Positions 45,287 to 53,929 of a DNA stretch of 64,000 bases are shown here, in pieces. The position numbers and the translations under genes are program-made. The stretch spans positions 186,001 through 250,000 of the forward strand of contig NZ_CAUI01000023.1 of the NCBI RefSeq assembly GCF_000350165.1, in the 5' to 3' direction. Source of the stretch: Halanaerobium saccharolyticum subsp. saccharolyticum DSM 6643. GTDB taxonomy: Bacteria; Bacillota; Halanaerobiia; Halanaerobiales; Halanaerobiaceae. The first letter of the stretch is position 1; the number at the start of each line of letters is the position of its first letter. The notes under the pieces are model-generated. The model did no database searches and was not told where the DNA came from. It saw nothing but the letters and a program-made list of their open reading frames with translations.

Positions 45287-46670
45287 TACTCTCTCCTCCC
45301 AGTATCCCGGCTTTAAAGCTTTTATATATATTTTCTACTGCAGCCAGAATTTCTGTTTTCTGCAGCTGAACCTCATATTTTGCTATAGTTAAATCTCTTT
45401 CAGCATCACTTAATAGTCTCTGAGCTGAAATCAGCTCACTTTCAATTACCGCACCTTTTTGATATCTACTTTTTGTGCTCTCATATTCTAACTCAGCTCT
45501 TTTAAAATTTTTAGCAGCTGTTTCAAGACTATTTTTAGTTAATTCTAGTTCTCTTAATAAGCTTAAAAGTTCAATTCTTATTTCTGACTCAAGATTTTCT
45601 AAGTTAATTTCACTTTCCTTGATTCCTGCTTCTGCAGTCTTAATTTCTGCTTTAGTTTGGCCACCATCGGAAAATTCATAGCTTAAAGCTGCTGTAACTT
45701 TCCATTCACTTTCATCCAGCAGCTGCAGCTCTTTTAAAGAAATATATTTCTCGTTCTGGTCTCTTGTATCTGCACTGCCGCTTAAATTAAATTGGTATTT
45801 ACTGTTAAGAGAAGTCGTGATTTTGCCGTCCTCAAAAACATATTCTCCCCTCAGTGAAAAAACAGGATCATCTTCAGCTTTAAGATACTGAATATCTTTC
45901 TTTATTAGATCTGAATTCAACTGCTGAATCTGATAGTCAGTTCTATTTTGATAGGCCAGTTTTAAAAGATCATCTTTTTTAAACTGAAGATCAGCCTGAG
46001 CCTTAATTAAATTATTATCTTTTAAACTCTGCTGAGCTATATCTATACCTGTTACTAAGGCAAATTGATCTCTAGCTTTTATTCTATCATTTTCTATACT
46101 CTGCAATTTTTCTTTGTTTTTAGCTAAATTTATTTCCATTCTTAACAGTTTTGCCTTGGTTATTAAATTATCAGCAAATCTTTTTTCAGCATCCTGATAG
46201 ACAGCCTCTGCTTCTTTTACCGCCTGCTTCTGGTTACTTACTAGCGATTCTATTTTCAAAAGATTATAATACTGTTTAATCACATTCTCTAAAACTTCTT
46301 CTCTTTTTTTATTAAATTCTAATTCTGCAATATAATATTTAAGCTCTGCCTTATCTAATTGAGCTTCTGTACCCGAAGATTCAGCTAGAAATTTACTGTA
46401 CTCAATTGTTGTGAAAATATCTCCGTCATCTGTTAACTCCTCATCCTGCCAAGCAAGCTCTCCCTTCAATGTTGAATTCATTATTGTCTCAGCAGATTCT
46501 TTCTGCATTTCAGCTGCTTTTAATTTTTCTCTAGCCGCTTGGAGAGTATTATTATTTTTTAGAGCAGATTCCAAAACTGTATTTAAATCAATTTCTGCTG
46601 CCGAAACAGTCAAAGATAAAAAGAGGCTCAATACTAATAATAAACTAATCATAATTTTATTAGTTTTCAT
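45279..46670 (-). CDS. TolC-family outer membrane channel (copy B, full length)
   Basis: 463 residues with a signal peptide (MISLLLVLSLFLSLTVSAAE) and the two TolC repeats: long helices with KKDIQYLKAEDDPVFSLRGEY-like strands (about residues 210-300) and a C-terminal helical hairpin. The strand-rich middle (SLRGEYVFEDGKI, WKVTAALSYEFSDGG) marks the outer-membrane barrel. Overlaps copy A by 11 nt and the adaptor by 8 nt. Serves as the exit duct of the RND pump. Outer-membrane location supports a diderm host. Confidence 0.9.
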   Translation of the reverse strand: MKTNKIMISLLLVLSLFLSLTVSAAEIDLNTVLESALKNNNTLQAAREKLKAAEMQKESAETIMNSTLKGELAWQDEELTDDGDIFTTIEYSKFLAESSGTEAQLDKAELKYYIAELEFNKKREEVLENVIKQYYNLLKIESLVSNQKQAVKEAEAVYQDAEKRFADNLITKAKLLRMEINLAKNKEKLQSIENDRIKARDQFALVTGIDIAQQSLKDNNLIKAQADLQFKKDDLLKLAYQNRTDYQIQQLNSDLIKKDIQYLKAEDDPVFSLRGEYVFEDGKITTSLNSKYQFNLSGSADTRDQNEKYISLKELQLLDESEWKVTAALSYEFSDGGQTKAEIKTAEAGIKESEINLENLESEIRIELLSLLRELELTKNSLETAAKNFKRAELEYESTKSRYQKGAVIESELISAQRLLSDAERDLTIAKYEVQLQKTEILAAVENIYKSFKAGILGGESNE

Positions 46671-47733
46671 AATTTAGCGCCTCCTTAAAATCACCTGTGC
46701 TCAAGTATAATTCAGCCAGGCTGAGATAATAATCTATCTGAGCATGTGCATAATTTATTTCACTCTGATAAAGATCAACCTGAGTTTCCAAAAGCTCTGT
46801 TCCAGTGATGTAGTCTTCTTCAAAGTATAACTTTTTAACTCTTAGAGCTTCTTCAAAACTTGCTATTAATTTCTGATAACGCTCAATTTCTGCAATACTA
46901 TCCTGATAATCAAGATATTTATCATTAACATCAAGTTTTATTTTATCTTTAATTAACTCCAGCTGATTTTCAGCATTTTCAAGTTCATTTTTCGCTTCTT
47001 TTTCATCTAAATCGGAGCTGTAATCCTTGGCAGCAAGACGATAGTTTATTTTCTGAAGTTCTTTATTTGCCTCTGCCTCTTTAATTTCAATTCTCTTCTT
47101 TAAAGCAGTTTTAAAAAGTTCTTTTAAGTTTTCTTCTAACTGCCAATTTTTTAATTTATCTTCTTTGAAATTTAGCTGCAGCTGATCTTCAAGTTCCATC
47201 TTTAAGTTCTGTTTTACTTTAAATTCAGCCCTCTTTTTATTATTAACAGCTGCTTTTAGGTTGCTGGCTGCAGTTTTTAATTCAACTTCTGCCTGCATTA
47301 AATCACTTTTAATTAAAATACCCTGTTCATATTTTTCTTCGATATTTTCTAGTTCCTTTTCTAAAATCTTTTGATACTTCTGATGAATAACTATAGAGTT
47401 TTTTGCTTTATAATAGTTAAAAAAATCGTTAATTAAATTTGTAGTTACCTGGTCTTTAGTAATTTCTAAGTTTCTTGCTGCTATTTCAAGCTCTGTTTTA
47501 GCTTTTTCTAAAAGAAGTGGTGAAGGACGTACTTCCTGTTCTGCTTTTTCTTTTACTAAAGCAATTTCTTTAGCTTCTAAATTCATCTCAGCTTTTTTAA
47601 CTTCTTCATTTTTAGTTAGAGACTGTGCCAAATATCCCTGCAAATTCAAAGCTGATTCAGCAGCTGAAACAGTTACCGTAATTAATAGAACTGCTGATAT
47701 TATAAAAAATATGGATAAAATCTTTTTGAGCAT
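46660..47733 (-). CDS. TolC-like protein (copy A, short, few barrel strands visible)
   Basis: 357 residues. The ATG at 47733 follows AGGAGGAG, is preferred to an earlier in-frame start, and gives a signal peptide (MLKKILSIFFIISAVLLITV, then SAAE). Almost everything after it is long amphipathic helix in the TolC style (KAEMNLEAKEIALVKEKAEQ, ENIEEKYEQGILIKSDLMQA, YITGTELLETQVDLYQSE). Unlike copy B, no clear run of alternating hydrophobic strand residues is visible, so it may be a periplasmic or partly inserted duct component that pairs with copy B (inference). It is transcribed first, just after the TetR operator at 47752. Confidence 0.8.
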   Translation of the reverse strand: MLKKILSIFFIISAVLLITVTVSAAESALNLQGYLAQSLTKNEEVKKAEMNLEAKEIALVKEKAEQEVRPSPLLLEKAKTELEIAARNLEITKDQVTTNLINDFFNYYKAKNSIVIHQKYQKILEKELENIEEKYEQGILIKSDLMQAEVELKTAASNLKAAVNNKKRAEFKVKQNLKMELEDQLQLNFKEDKLKNWQLEENLKELFKTALKKRIEIKEAEANKELQKINYRLAAKDYSSDLDEKEAKNELENAENQLELIKDKIKLDVNDKYLDYQDSIAEIERYQKLIASFEEALRVKKLYFEEDYITGTELLETQVDLYQSEINYAHAQIDYYLSLAELYLSTGDFKEALNYEN

Positions 47734-47751
47734 TTTAATCTCCTCCTGCAA

Positions 47752-47769
47752 TGAATGAATATTCATTCA
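47752..47769. promoter_or_regulatory. TetR operator in front of the efflux operon
   Basis: TGAATGA-ATAT-TCATTCA, a perfect 18-bp palindrome with a 4-bp centre, 19 bp before the ATG of the first tolC gene. It has the same half-site and spacing as the copies at 48222 and 48886. No clear promoter boxes were identified upstream of it. Confidence 0.85.
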
Positions 47770-47844
47770 GATAATGTGAATAAGATACCAGCTGCTCTCA
47801 CAGCCGGCTTTATCTACTTTATTGATTCTAATTAAAAATTCTTA

Positions 47845-48162
47845 TTATAAAGATGGTGTTTTAACATTTAATACTTCAAATTTTTCGCCTTGATCAGCTT
47901 TTAATTCCATTTCAGTATTTGGAGCACAGGTCACAATTGTTCCTGCTTCGACTACACTTGCTTCGTCACCAATTCTTAAAGTTCCCTTACCTTCTTTAAT
48001 GTAGAAAAATACATCTACAGGCACCTGATGAGCTGGAACGACATCACCTTCAGATAAAATAAGGTTCATAACCTGAGCATTATCATGTTTTAGTACTGCC
48101 TTAGCAATAACACCTCTTTTGTTTTTATTTCCTTCTAACTCACTTAATTTGATAATTTCCAC
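47845..48162 (-). CDS. Small cupin-domain protein
   Basis: Single-domain cupin of 105 residues: strands with HQVPVDVFFYIKEGKGTLRIG (metal-binding first motif, though only one His is present) and VEAGTIVTCAPNTEMEL (second motif). Likely binds a metal or small molecule; the reduced His set leaves enzyme function in doubt. A GTG at 48162 lies 9 nt after AAAGGA; an ATG at 48180 has no ribosome site. The promoter region holds both a TetR operator and a CRP/FNR-type site, so it is doubly controlled. It separates tetR from the efflux operon. Confidence 0.8.
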   Translation of the reverse strand: MEIIKLSELEGNKNKRGVIAKAVLKHDNAQVMNLILSEGDVVPAHQVPVDVFFYIKEGKGTLRIGDEASVVEAGTIVTCAPNTEMELKADQGEKFEVLNVKTPSL

Positions 48163-48221
48163 AAAAATCATTCCTTTCATTTTGATAAATATTTTATTTA
48201 CTATATTATAAATATCTAATA

Positions 48222-48239
48222 TGAATGATTACTCATTCA
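48222..48239. promoter_or_regulatory. TetR operator in front of the cupin gene
   Basis: TGAATGA-TTAC-TCATTCA, an 18-bp palindrome of the set shared with 47752 and 48886. If TATACT (minus strand, plus coordinates 48248-48253) is the -10 box, the operator covers about +2 to +19 and would block initial transcription. Confidence 0.85.
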
Positions 48240-48274
48240 CTAGTTATAGTATAGTACTTTACTTTTTTTAATGC

Positions 48275-48290
48275 CGTGATACAGCTCACA
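48275..48290. promoter_or_regulatory. CRP/FNR-type binding site upstream of the cupin gene
   Basis: On the minus strand TGTGAGCTGTATCACG, of the form TGTGA-N6-TCACG, the same as the sites upstream of the hybrid-cluster fusion and the flavodiiron gene. Its centre is about 41.5 bp before the start predicted from TATACT at 48248-48253, the position of a class II activator site. Confidence 0.65.
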
Positions 48291-48300
48291 CAAATTTAAA

Positions 48301-48870
48301 TTAAATAAAAATATCATTAATTCTGGCTAAAATAAAATCTGGTGCAGACTCTAAAAGCTCAATTTCCGGCTCAGTTAAAGCATATTCAATAATTCCCTGC
48401 ATCGAACCAAAAAAATAGACAGCCATTAAATGAGTATTTATAGCTTTAATTTCTTCTCTTTTAACGCCAATATCAAAAATCATCTCCAACATATCGATCA
48501 TAGAATTCATGTGTTCTTTTATTTTTCCACTTTCTTCTCCTCTAGAAAAATCTTTTTCGCGGACAAGAACTCGACCTAAATGTGGGTTTTTTGCTAAAAG
48601 AGAAAAATGTCTTGTTAAAAATTTATTTAAAAACTCTTTAATTTTTAAATTTTCTTTTTTTAGTTCTGACATATATTCCATTCTTCTCTGCATTTCATTT
48701 TTAAATATATATGATAATACTTCATCTTTGCTGGAAAAATAATTATAGATTGTGCCAACTGCAAGATTTGCTTCATCAGCTATATCCTGCATTCTAGTAT
48801 TAAAAAAACCTTTTTTCGATATAACTTCAACTGCTGCCTTTTTTATTTTATTCCGATTATTTTGGGCCAC
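48301..48870 (-). CDS. TetR/AcrR-family repressor of the efflux operon and cupin
   Basis: 189-residue regulator with an N-terminal TetR helix-turn-helix (RMQDIADEANLAVGTIYNYF, residues about 21-40) and a helical ligand domain. It starts at GTG, 10 nt after AAGGAG. Its own promoter has a perfect TTGACA-17-TATAAT, with the palindrome TGAATGA-N4-TCATTCA directly downstream. The same palindrome stands at 47752 and 48222, so this protein very likely represses itself, the cupin and the tolC-RND operon. The inducer is unknown. Confidence 0.92.
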   Translation of the reverse strand: MAQNNRNKIKKAAVEVISKKGFFNTRMQDIADEANLAVGTIYNYFSSKDEVLSYIFKNEMQRRMEYMSELKKENLKIKEFLNKFLTRHFSLLAKNPHLGRVLVREKDFSRGEESGKIKEHMNSMIDMLEMIFDIGVKREEIKAINTHLMAVYFFGSMQGIIEYALTEPEIELLESAPDFILARINDIFI

Positions 48871-48885
48871 TATAAATCAACTCCT

Positions 48886-48903
48886 TGAATGAATACTCAT
48901 TCA
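48886..48903. promoter_or_regulatory. TetR operator in the tetR promoter (autoregulation)
   Basis: TGAATGA-ATAC-TCATTCA, an 18-bp palindrome starting just past the -10 box of the tetR promoter and ending at its ribosome site, so bound TetR would block start and elongation. Third member of the identical operator set. Confidence 0.9.
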
Positions 48904-48904
48904 T

Positions 48905-48933
48905 ATTATAGCAATATAAAGTATTATTGTCAA
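48905..48933 (-). promoter_or_regulatory. Sigma-70 type promoter of tetR
   Basis: TTGACA (minus strand, 48933-48928), a 17-bp spacer and TATAAT (48910-48905), perfect consensus boxes and spacing. The TetR operator follows at once. Confidence 0.9.
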
Positions 48934-48944
48934 GTTTAATTTAA

Positions 48945-48970
48945 CCTCCCCCAGCCAAAACTGGAGGAGG
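48945..48970 (-). terminator. Probable terminator after the hybrid-cluster fusion gene
   Basis: CCTCCTCCAG and CTGGGGGAGG pair with a 6-nt loop (one G-T pair) 9 bp past the stop codon; the following T-run is interrupted (TTAAATTAAAC), so efficiency is uncertain. Confidence 0.6.
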
Positions 48971-48978
48971 GCTATTTA

Positions 48979-51900
48979 TCAGCTTAAAAATTCTGCCATA
49001 TCTGCTTCAACTTCACCAATAGTAGTTAAGTCAAATTTATTTATAATTGTTTCTGCTACATTTTCTGACAAAAAGGCAGGTAATGTTGGCCCTAATTTAA
49101 TTTTTTTGATTCCCAGACTGAGCAGTGCGAGAAATATAATCACTGCTTTCTGCTCATACCAGGCAATATTATAAGCTATTGGTAAGTCATTCACATCTTC
49201 TACTTCAAATATCTCTGCCAGTTTTTGAGCTATCATAATCAATGAATAGGAGTCATTACACTGACCGGCATCTAAGACACGTGGAATACCATCGATATCT
49301 CCTAAATCAAGTTTATTGTAGCGATATTTTGCACAGCCAGCTGTCAAAATCACAGTATCTTCCGGCAGTTTTTCTGCAAATTCAGTATAATATCTTCTTT
49401 CTTTAAAACGTCCATCACAGCCTGCCATCACAAAGAATTTTTTGATTTTTCCTTTTTCCACAGCCTCTACAATCTTGTCGGCTAACTCAACTACCTGATT
49501 ATGAGCAAAACCACCAATAATCTTACCTGTTTCTATTTCTTCAGGTACCTGAGAATTCTTAGCTGCTTCGATAACAGGACTAAAATCTTTATATCCATTT
49601 TCATCAGCTTCAATATGCATTGATCCGGGATAACCAGTAGAATTAGTTGTAAATATTTTATTCTGATAGCTGGCAGCAGGCCAGGGTGGTACTATACAGT
49701 TGGTTGTAAATAAGATGGGTCCATGGAATGTCTCAAATTCTTCTCGCTGTCTCCACCAGGAATTACCATAATTTCCGATAAAGTGATCATATTTTTTGAA
49801 AGCTGGATAATAATTTGCTGGCAGCATCTCACTATGAGTATAGATATCTACACCACTATCTTTTGTCTGCTCTAAGAGCATTTCCATATCTTTTAAATCA
49901 TGACCACTGATTAAAATTCCTGGTTTATCAGAAACTCCAATTTCTACCTCAGTTATCTCAGGATTTCCATAACTTTCTGTATTTGCCTGATCAAGTAAAG
50001 ACATAGCTTTTAATCCATAGTCACCGGTTGTCATTGTAAGTTCAAATAGTTCATCTACACTAAGTGAATCATCAGTTAATTTCACCAGTGTATCTGCAAT
50101 AAATTTAAAAATATCGGGATCTTGATAACCAAGATTATAAGCATGTTCAGTATAGGCTGCCATTCCTTTTAATCCATAAGTAATCATTTCTCGTAAAGAA
50201 CGGATATCTTTATTTTTTGTTGCCAATACCCCAACCTTTTTAGCTTTTTGTTTTAACTCTTCATCATCAGCTGGTTTCCAAATTGCAGCATCATCAATAT
50301 CACTGCTGAATACAGCCCCAGCTCTTTCTGCTTTTTTACGAATATCTTTTCTAATTGCTAATGCTTTTCCAATTTTATTCATAAATGATTGATTATCAAA
50401 GTTTGCATTGCTGATAGTTGAGAATAAAGAATCAACTATAAAATAATCTGCTTTTTCTGTATCGACTCCTCTTTCTTTGGCCTGTTTTAAATAAATTGCT
50501 ATACCTTTAAGTAAATAAATTAATAGATCCTGAAGATTAGCAGTGCTTTCTTCTTTTCCACAGACTCCTTTTGCAACACAGCCTGTTCCACCTCCTGCTT
50601 CCTGACACTGAAAACAGAACATAGGCATCTGTCTAATTTCATTGACATCCAATCTTTTCGGGACATTATCTTCATCGCGATTTTTTACCTGATCAGTAGG
50701 AATATTTAGTTCTCGACTTAAGATTTCTTTAATTCTGCTTTCACAGAAATTAGCCTGGCATTCACCTGTTTTAGCCCTGGTGCGTCTTTTAACTGCATCT
50801 GTTGTCTTAATTGGAATTGAACGGCTTAATGCATCTAAAATTTCAGCTTCAGTTACATTTTCACAGCGACAGATAATGTTTTTATCTGGATTTTCATGAT
50901 CTATTTCACCACTAAAATCCTCTCCTTTTTCTCTGGCAATTGCTGATCGGTTGGGATTGAAATCTGATTTAGCTTTTAATTCTAATCCGCTTTTTTCTAA
51001 AATATTTATGATTTTTTTCGCAATTGCTGGTGATGATGTTAGTCCTGGAGAGTCGATACCTGCAGCCTGAATAAATCCTTTAACACTGCTTTCTTCAATT
51101 ATAAAATCTCCTCTGGTGCTCTTAGGTCTTAAGCCAGCAAAGGTTCTGAGCATCTTATCTGTGTCAAAATCGGGAATTGATTTTCTGGACTGCTCTATAA
51201 TATAATGAAATTCTTTTAAAGTTGTTCCTACATCCTCTTTTTTATCTATTTCTTCTGCATTTGGACCAATCATAAAATTCCCATGAGTTGTTGTAGTAGC
51301 GACAACCCCTTTTGTTTTCGGATTTGGTGCCTGAAAAATTACTGTATTAACTAAATGACCCTGTTCTTTACTAAAGACAACATATTCGCCCCGCATTGGA
51401 TAAATCTCAAAATCTGCTGCATCAACCATGGCAGCGATTTTATCTGCATAAATACCAGCAGCATTAACAATATATCTAGTCTCAAATTTTTCTTTTTCTG
51501 TTTCGATTTTGAAATATTCTTTCTTTTTTTCGATATTTAATACTTCAGATTCTAACTTTAACTCTACTCCATTATCAACTGCATTTTCCGCTAAAGCTAT
51601 TGTCATCTCAAATGGTGAAGTTACACCAATACTTTTACAATAAAAAGCTGCCTGTGCTTCGTCACTAACATGTGGTTCAATTTCTTTAATTTGATCACCA
51701 TAGATTATTTCAATGTCAGCTTCTGACTGACCAACTTTTAAAGCATTTTCATATAATTTTTCTAAGGTTTTTTCATCTTCATCATCAAAGGCGAGTACAA
51801 CTCCACCAGTTTTTTTATAACCAAAATGTAATTTGTCATTCAAATCCTGATAAAGCTCATTTCCTTTTATGCATAGTTCTCCTTTTAAGGTCCCTACCTT

Positions 51901-52062
51901 GCCAACATAACCACCATGGACAATACCTGTGTTTGCCTTTGATGCACCTGTGGAAACATCTGATTCCTTTTCAACTAAAGCCACCTTAAGATCATACTTT
52001 GAAAGCTCTCTAGCAATTGCTGAACCAACTACTCCAGCCCCTATAATACTGACATCATACAT
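48979..52062 (-). CDS. hcp: Fusion: GlpA/LhgO-like FAD oxidoreductase with BFD [2Fe-2S] domain, plus hybrid cluster protein
   Basis: 1027 residues in one frame. Residues 1-480: FAD-binding [19 protein letters not shown], the DAO/GlpA-type TGIVHGGY loop, and at about 390-455 a BFD-like [2Fe-2S] domain with [11 protein letters not shown] and a C-x4-C pair in [13 protein letters not shown]. Residue 481 onward is a complete hybrid cluster protein (hydroxylamine reductase): [19 protein letters not shown] (C-x2-C-x8-C-x5-C) and a normal C-terminus ([18 protein letters not shown]). HCP reduces NO or hydroxylamine using electrons, normally from a separate reductase (Hcr). Here the flavin/[2Fe-2S] module would be its built-in donor (inference). 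AGGAGG-ATG start; CRP/FNR-type site 60 bp upstream. No stop or frameshift at the junction. Confidence 0.9.
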   Translation of the reverse strand: MYDVSIIGAGVVGSAIARELSKYDLKVALVEKESDVSTGASKANTGIVHGGYVGKVGTLKGELCIKGNELYQDLNDKLHFGYKKTGGVVLAFDDEDEKTLEKLYENALKVGQSEADIEIIYGDQIKEIEPHVSDEAQAAFYCKSIGVTSPFEMTIALAENAVDNGVELKLESEVLNIEKKKEYFKIETEKEKFETRYIVNAAGIYADKIAAMVDAADFEIYPMRGEYVVFSKEQGHLVNTVIFQAPNPKTKGVVATTTTHGNFMIGPNAEEIDKKEDVGTTLKEFHYIIEQSRKSIPDFDTDKMLRTFAGLRPKSTRGDFIIEESSVKGFIQAAGIDSPGLTSSPAIAKKIINILEKSGLELKAKSDFNPNRSAIAREKGEDFSGEIDHENPDKNIICRCENVTEAEILDALSRSIPIKTTDAVKRRTRAKTGECQANFCESRIKEILSRELNIPTDQVKNRDEDNVPKRLDVNEIRQMPMFCFQCQEAGGGTGCVAKGVCGKEESTANLQDLLIYLLKGIAIYLKQAKERGVDTEKADYFIVDSLFSTISNANFDNQSFMNKIGKALAIRKDIRKKAERAGAVFSSDIDDAAIWKPADDEELKQKAKKVGVLATKNKDIRSLREMITYGLKGMAAYTEHAYNLGYQDPDIFKFIADTLVKLTDDSLSVDELFELTMTTGDYGLKAMSLLDQANTESYGNPEITEVEIGVSDKPGILISGHDLKDMEMLLEQTKDSGVDIYTHSEMLPANYYPAFKKYDHFIGNYGNSWWRQREEFETFHGPILFTTNCIVPPWPAASYQNKIFTTNSTGYPGSMHIEADENGYKDFSPVIEAAKNSQVPEEIETGKIIGGFAHNQVVELADKIVEAVEKGKIKKFFVMAGCDGRFKERRYYTEFAEKLPEDTVILTAGCAKYRYNKLDLGDIDGIPRVLDAGQCNDSYSLIMIAQKLAEIFEVEDVNDLPIAYNIAWYEQKAVIIFLALLSLGIKKIKLGPTLPAFLSENVAETIINKFDLTTIGEVEADMAEFLS

Positions 52063-52094
52063 AAAATTAACCTCCTTTAATCCTGAGTAAGTTA

Positions 52095-52100
52095 ATTATA
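52095..52100 (-). promoter_or_regulatory. -10 box of the hybrid-cluster fusion gene
   Basis: TATAAT on the minus strand. There is no good -35, as expected for an activator-dependent promoter; the CRP/FNR-type site is centred 41.5 bp before the deduced start. Confidence 0.65.
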
Positions 52101-52121
52101 TTAAAAATTCTGACATTTAAC

Positions 52122-52137
52122 CGTGATAGATATCACA
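52122..52137. promoter_or_regulatory. CRP/FNR-type site upstream of the hybrid-cluster fusion
   Basis: CGTGATAGATATCACA; its inner 14 bases are a perfect palindrome (GTGATA-GA-TATCAC). Same motif as at 48275 and 55252. Its distance to the -10 box matches class II activation. A redox- or NO-sensing FNR-family regulator (HcpR is the known kind controlling hcp) is the natural candidate but is not encoded in this window. Confidence 0.75.
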
Positions 52138-52152
52138 CATTATATTTTATCT

Positions 52153-52186
52153 AAAAAAATAACTCCTGCTTTTAAACAGGAGTTAT
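52153..52186 (-). terminator. Terminator after the DUF3343 gene
   Basis: ATAACTCCTG / CAGGAGTTAT with an 8-nt loop, then TTTTTTT on the minus strand. A near copy of this hairpin ends the flavodiiron gene (53830-53866). Confidence 0.9.
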
Positions 52187-52240
52187 AAATTATGCAATTA
52201 ATTTTAAAAATTTCATAAAAACAGCAATTTTTAAATAAAT

Positions 52241-52513
52241 TTAATCTCTATTATATATCTTTTTATATTCTTTATTTCCATTATTTTTCTTAAAAGAATA
52301 AATTGCTTCAACCAAGATATTATTTTTATCAAATAATCTTTTCAATACTTCTAGTTCAACTTCTGTGCTTATTGCTGAGCCACAGTCAGAAGAAATCACT
52401 GGTGGCACAGCTGTTGTTCTAAATTTTAATTCATTATTTGATAGTATATTTTTTGCTTTAATTGAATGATGAGTTGACTGAAATAAAATTAATTTTTCTT
52501 TATTTGCTTTCAT
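52241..52513 (-). CDS. DUF3343 protein (putative S/Se carrier)
   Basis: 90 residues that I recognise as DUF3343: QSTHHSIKAKNIL near the start, then the conserved VPPVISSDCGSAI with a single Cys, and IYSF at the end. Members are often found beside cysteine-desulfurase-like enzymes and were proposed to carry sulfur or selenium. It is co-directional with and 75 bp downstream of such an enzyme here. Cytosolic. The lone Cys could form a persulfide (inference). Confidence 0.85.
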   Translation of the reverse strand: MKANKEKLILFQSTHHSIKAKNILSNNELKFRTTAVPPVISSDCGSAISTEVELEVLKRLFDKNNILVEAIYSFKKNNGNKEYKKIYNRD

Positions 52514-52587
52514 CCTATTTTAACTCCTTTTTCATCTTTTTAATTCTTTAATATTAAAGTTAAATCAGAAACTTCTACATTTGCATT

Positions 52588-53727
52588 TTAAATAAGTGTT
52601 TCTATTATATTTAAAAATTCATTAACTTCTGCTTCAGTATTAAAATATCCAGGACTAATTCTTAACATCCCCTGATTATCTGTTCCTAAAAACTTATGTA
52701 ATAAAGGAGCACAGTGCAGGCCGCCTCGAAGCTGAATATCATATTCATTCTGCATTTTAAAGGCAAGCTGATTAGAACTATAACCATCTAGATTAAATGC
52801 TGTAACAGCTGTTCTATTTTCAATATCTTTTTTTCCATAAACTTTTATTTTTGGAAGAGAAGTTAAACCATCAATTATTTCTTTTAATAACTTCATTTCT
52901 TTTTGATGAATATTTTTCAGACCTTGATTTAAAATAAAATCTAATCCAGCTCCTAAACCAACAATCCCAACTGTATTAAGAGTACCGGCTTCCAAATAAT
53001 CAGGCATTATTTCTGGTTGAATAGTTTTTAAAGAATTTATGCCTGTCCCTCCCTCTTTTAAGGGCAATAATGTTTCCATATCTCTAACATAGAGTGCGCC
53101 TATACCTGGAGGTCCAAAAAGAGATTTATGTCCTGGAACTGCCAAAAAATCAATTTTCATTTTATCCACATCAATCGGAATAACTCCCGCACTTTGAGCA
53201 GCATCCACTAAAAATAAAATTTTTTCTGCAACTGCAATTTTTCCTATTTTCTCAAGATTATTAACTGTTCCCAGCACATTAGATGCATGAGAGCTAATTA
53301 TTAATTTAGTATTATCTTTTATTTTATTTTTTAATTCTTTATAATCAATTTCTGCACTTTTTTGATCAAAATCTATGTAATCTACTTCTATTTCTCTTTC
53401 GTTTATTAAACGTTCTAAAGGTCTAATGACAGAGTTATGCTCTACTTTAGAAGCTATAACATGATCACCTTTTTTTAGGACTCCCTTAATTACGGTATTT
53501 AAAGATTCTGTAGCTCCAGAATTAAAAACTAAATGGGCTGAATTTTTTATTGAAAAGAAATCAGCTAACTTTTCTCTTATTTCATAAATTAATTGAACTG
53601 CATCAACTTTCTCCATCGAGCCTGAACGACCAGGATTCATACCTGAATTACGAAAGAAATCATTCGCAGCCTTATAAACTGAATCAGGTTTAGGCCAGGT
53701 TGTAGCAGCATTATTAAAATATATCAT
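52588..53727 (-). CDS. Cysteine desulfurase / selenocysteine lyase-like aminotransferase (class V)
   Basis: 379-residue PLP enzyme related to CsdA/SufS. PLP lysine in FLAVPGHKSLFGPPGIGALY (about residue 200), cofactor loop VDAAQSAGVIPID, and RGGLHCAPLLHKFLG carrying a Cys near residue 345 in a CAP context, which fits the small class V group. Starts MIYFNNAATTWPKP, typical of this subfamily. It is not part of the SufBC locus (5405-7092), but could supply sulfur to it or to DUF3343. AGG ribosome site before the ATG. Confidence 0.88.
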   Translation of the reverse strand: MIYFNNAATTWPKPDSVYKAANDFFRNSGMNPGRSGSMEKVDAVQLIYEIREKLADFFSIKNSAHLVFNSGATESLNTVIKGVLKKGDHVIASKVEHNSVIRPLERLINEREIEVDYIDFDQKSAEIDYKELKNKIKDNTKLIISSHASNVLGTVNNLEKIGKIAVAEKILFLVDAAQSAGVIPIDVDKMKIDFLAVPGHKSLFGPPGIGALYVRDMETLLPLKEGGTGINSLKTIQPEIMPDYLEAGTLNTVGIVGLGAGLDFILNQGLKNIHQKEMKLLKEIIDGLTSLPKIKVYGKKDIENRTAVTAFNLDGYSSNQLAFKMQNEYDIQLRGGLHCAPLLHKFLGTDNQGMLRISPGYFNTEAEVNEFLNIIETLI

Positions 53728-53829
53728 AAAAAAATAACCTCCATTTTTAAAATTAATCTCTATAACATTAATTCTTTTTTTAATTCTAAAACCCTTTATT
53801 TATTTCTGAATGTTAAATTTTGATTCTAT

Positions 53830-53866
53830 AAAAAGAGACTAACCCCTGTTTAAAAACAGGAGTTAG
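53830..53866 (-). terminator. Terminator after the flavodiiron protein gene
   Basis: CTAACTCCTG / CAGGGGTTAG with an 8-nt loop (one G-T pair), followed by TCTCTTTTTA on the minus strand. Similar in sequence to the terminator at 52153. Confidence 0.85.
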
Positions 53867-53929
53867 CAATTGGAGATTATTCAATTTTAATTTTTTTGAT
53901 TACAAGATCGTTATTAATTATATCTTAAT

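Noticed and set aside
48979-52062. The HCP fusion as two genes joined by a sequencing error
   Set aside because: The frame is continuous, both halves are complete, and I see no internal ribosome site with a start codon near residue 481 that would mark a separate gene. It cannot be fully excluded from sequence alone.
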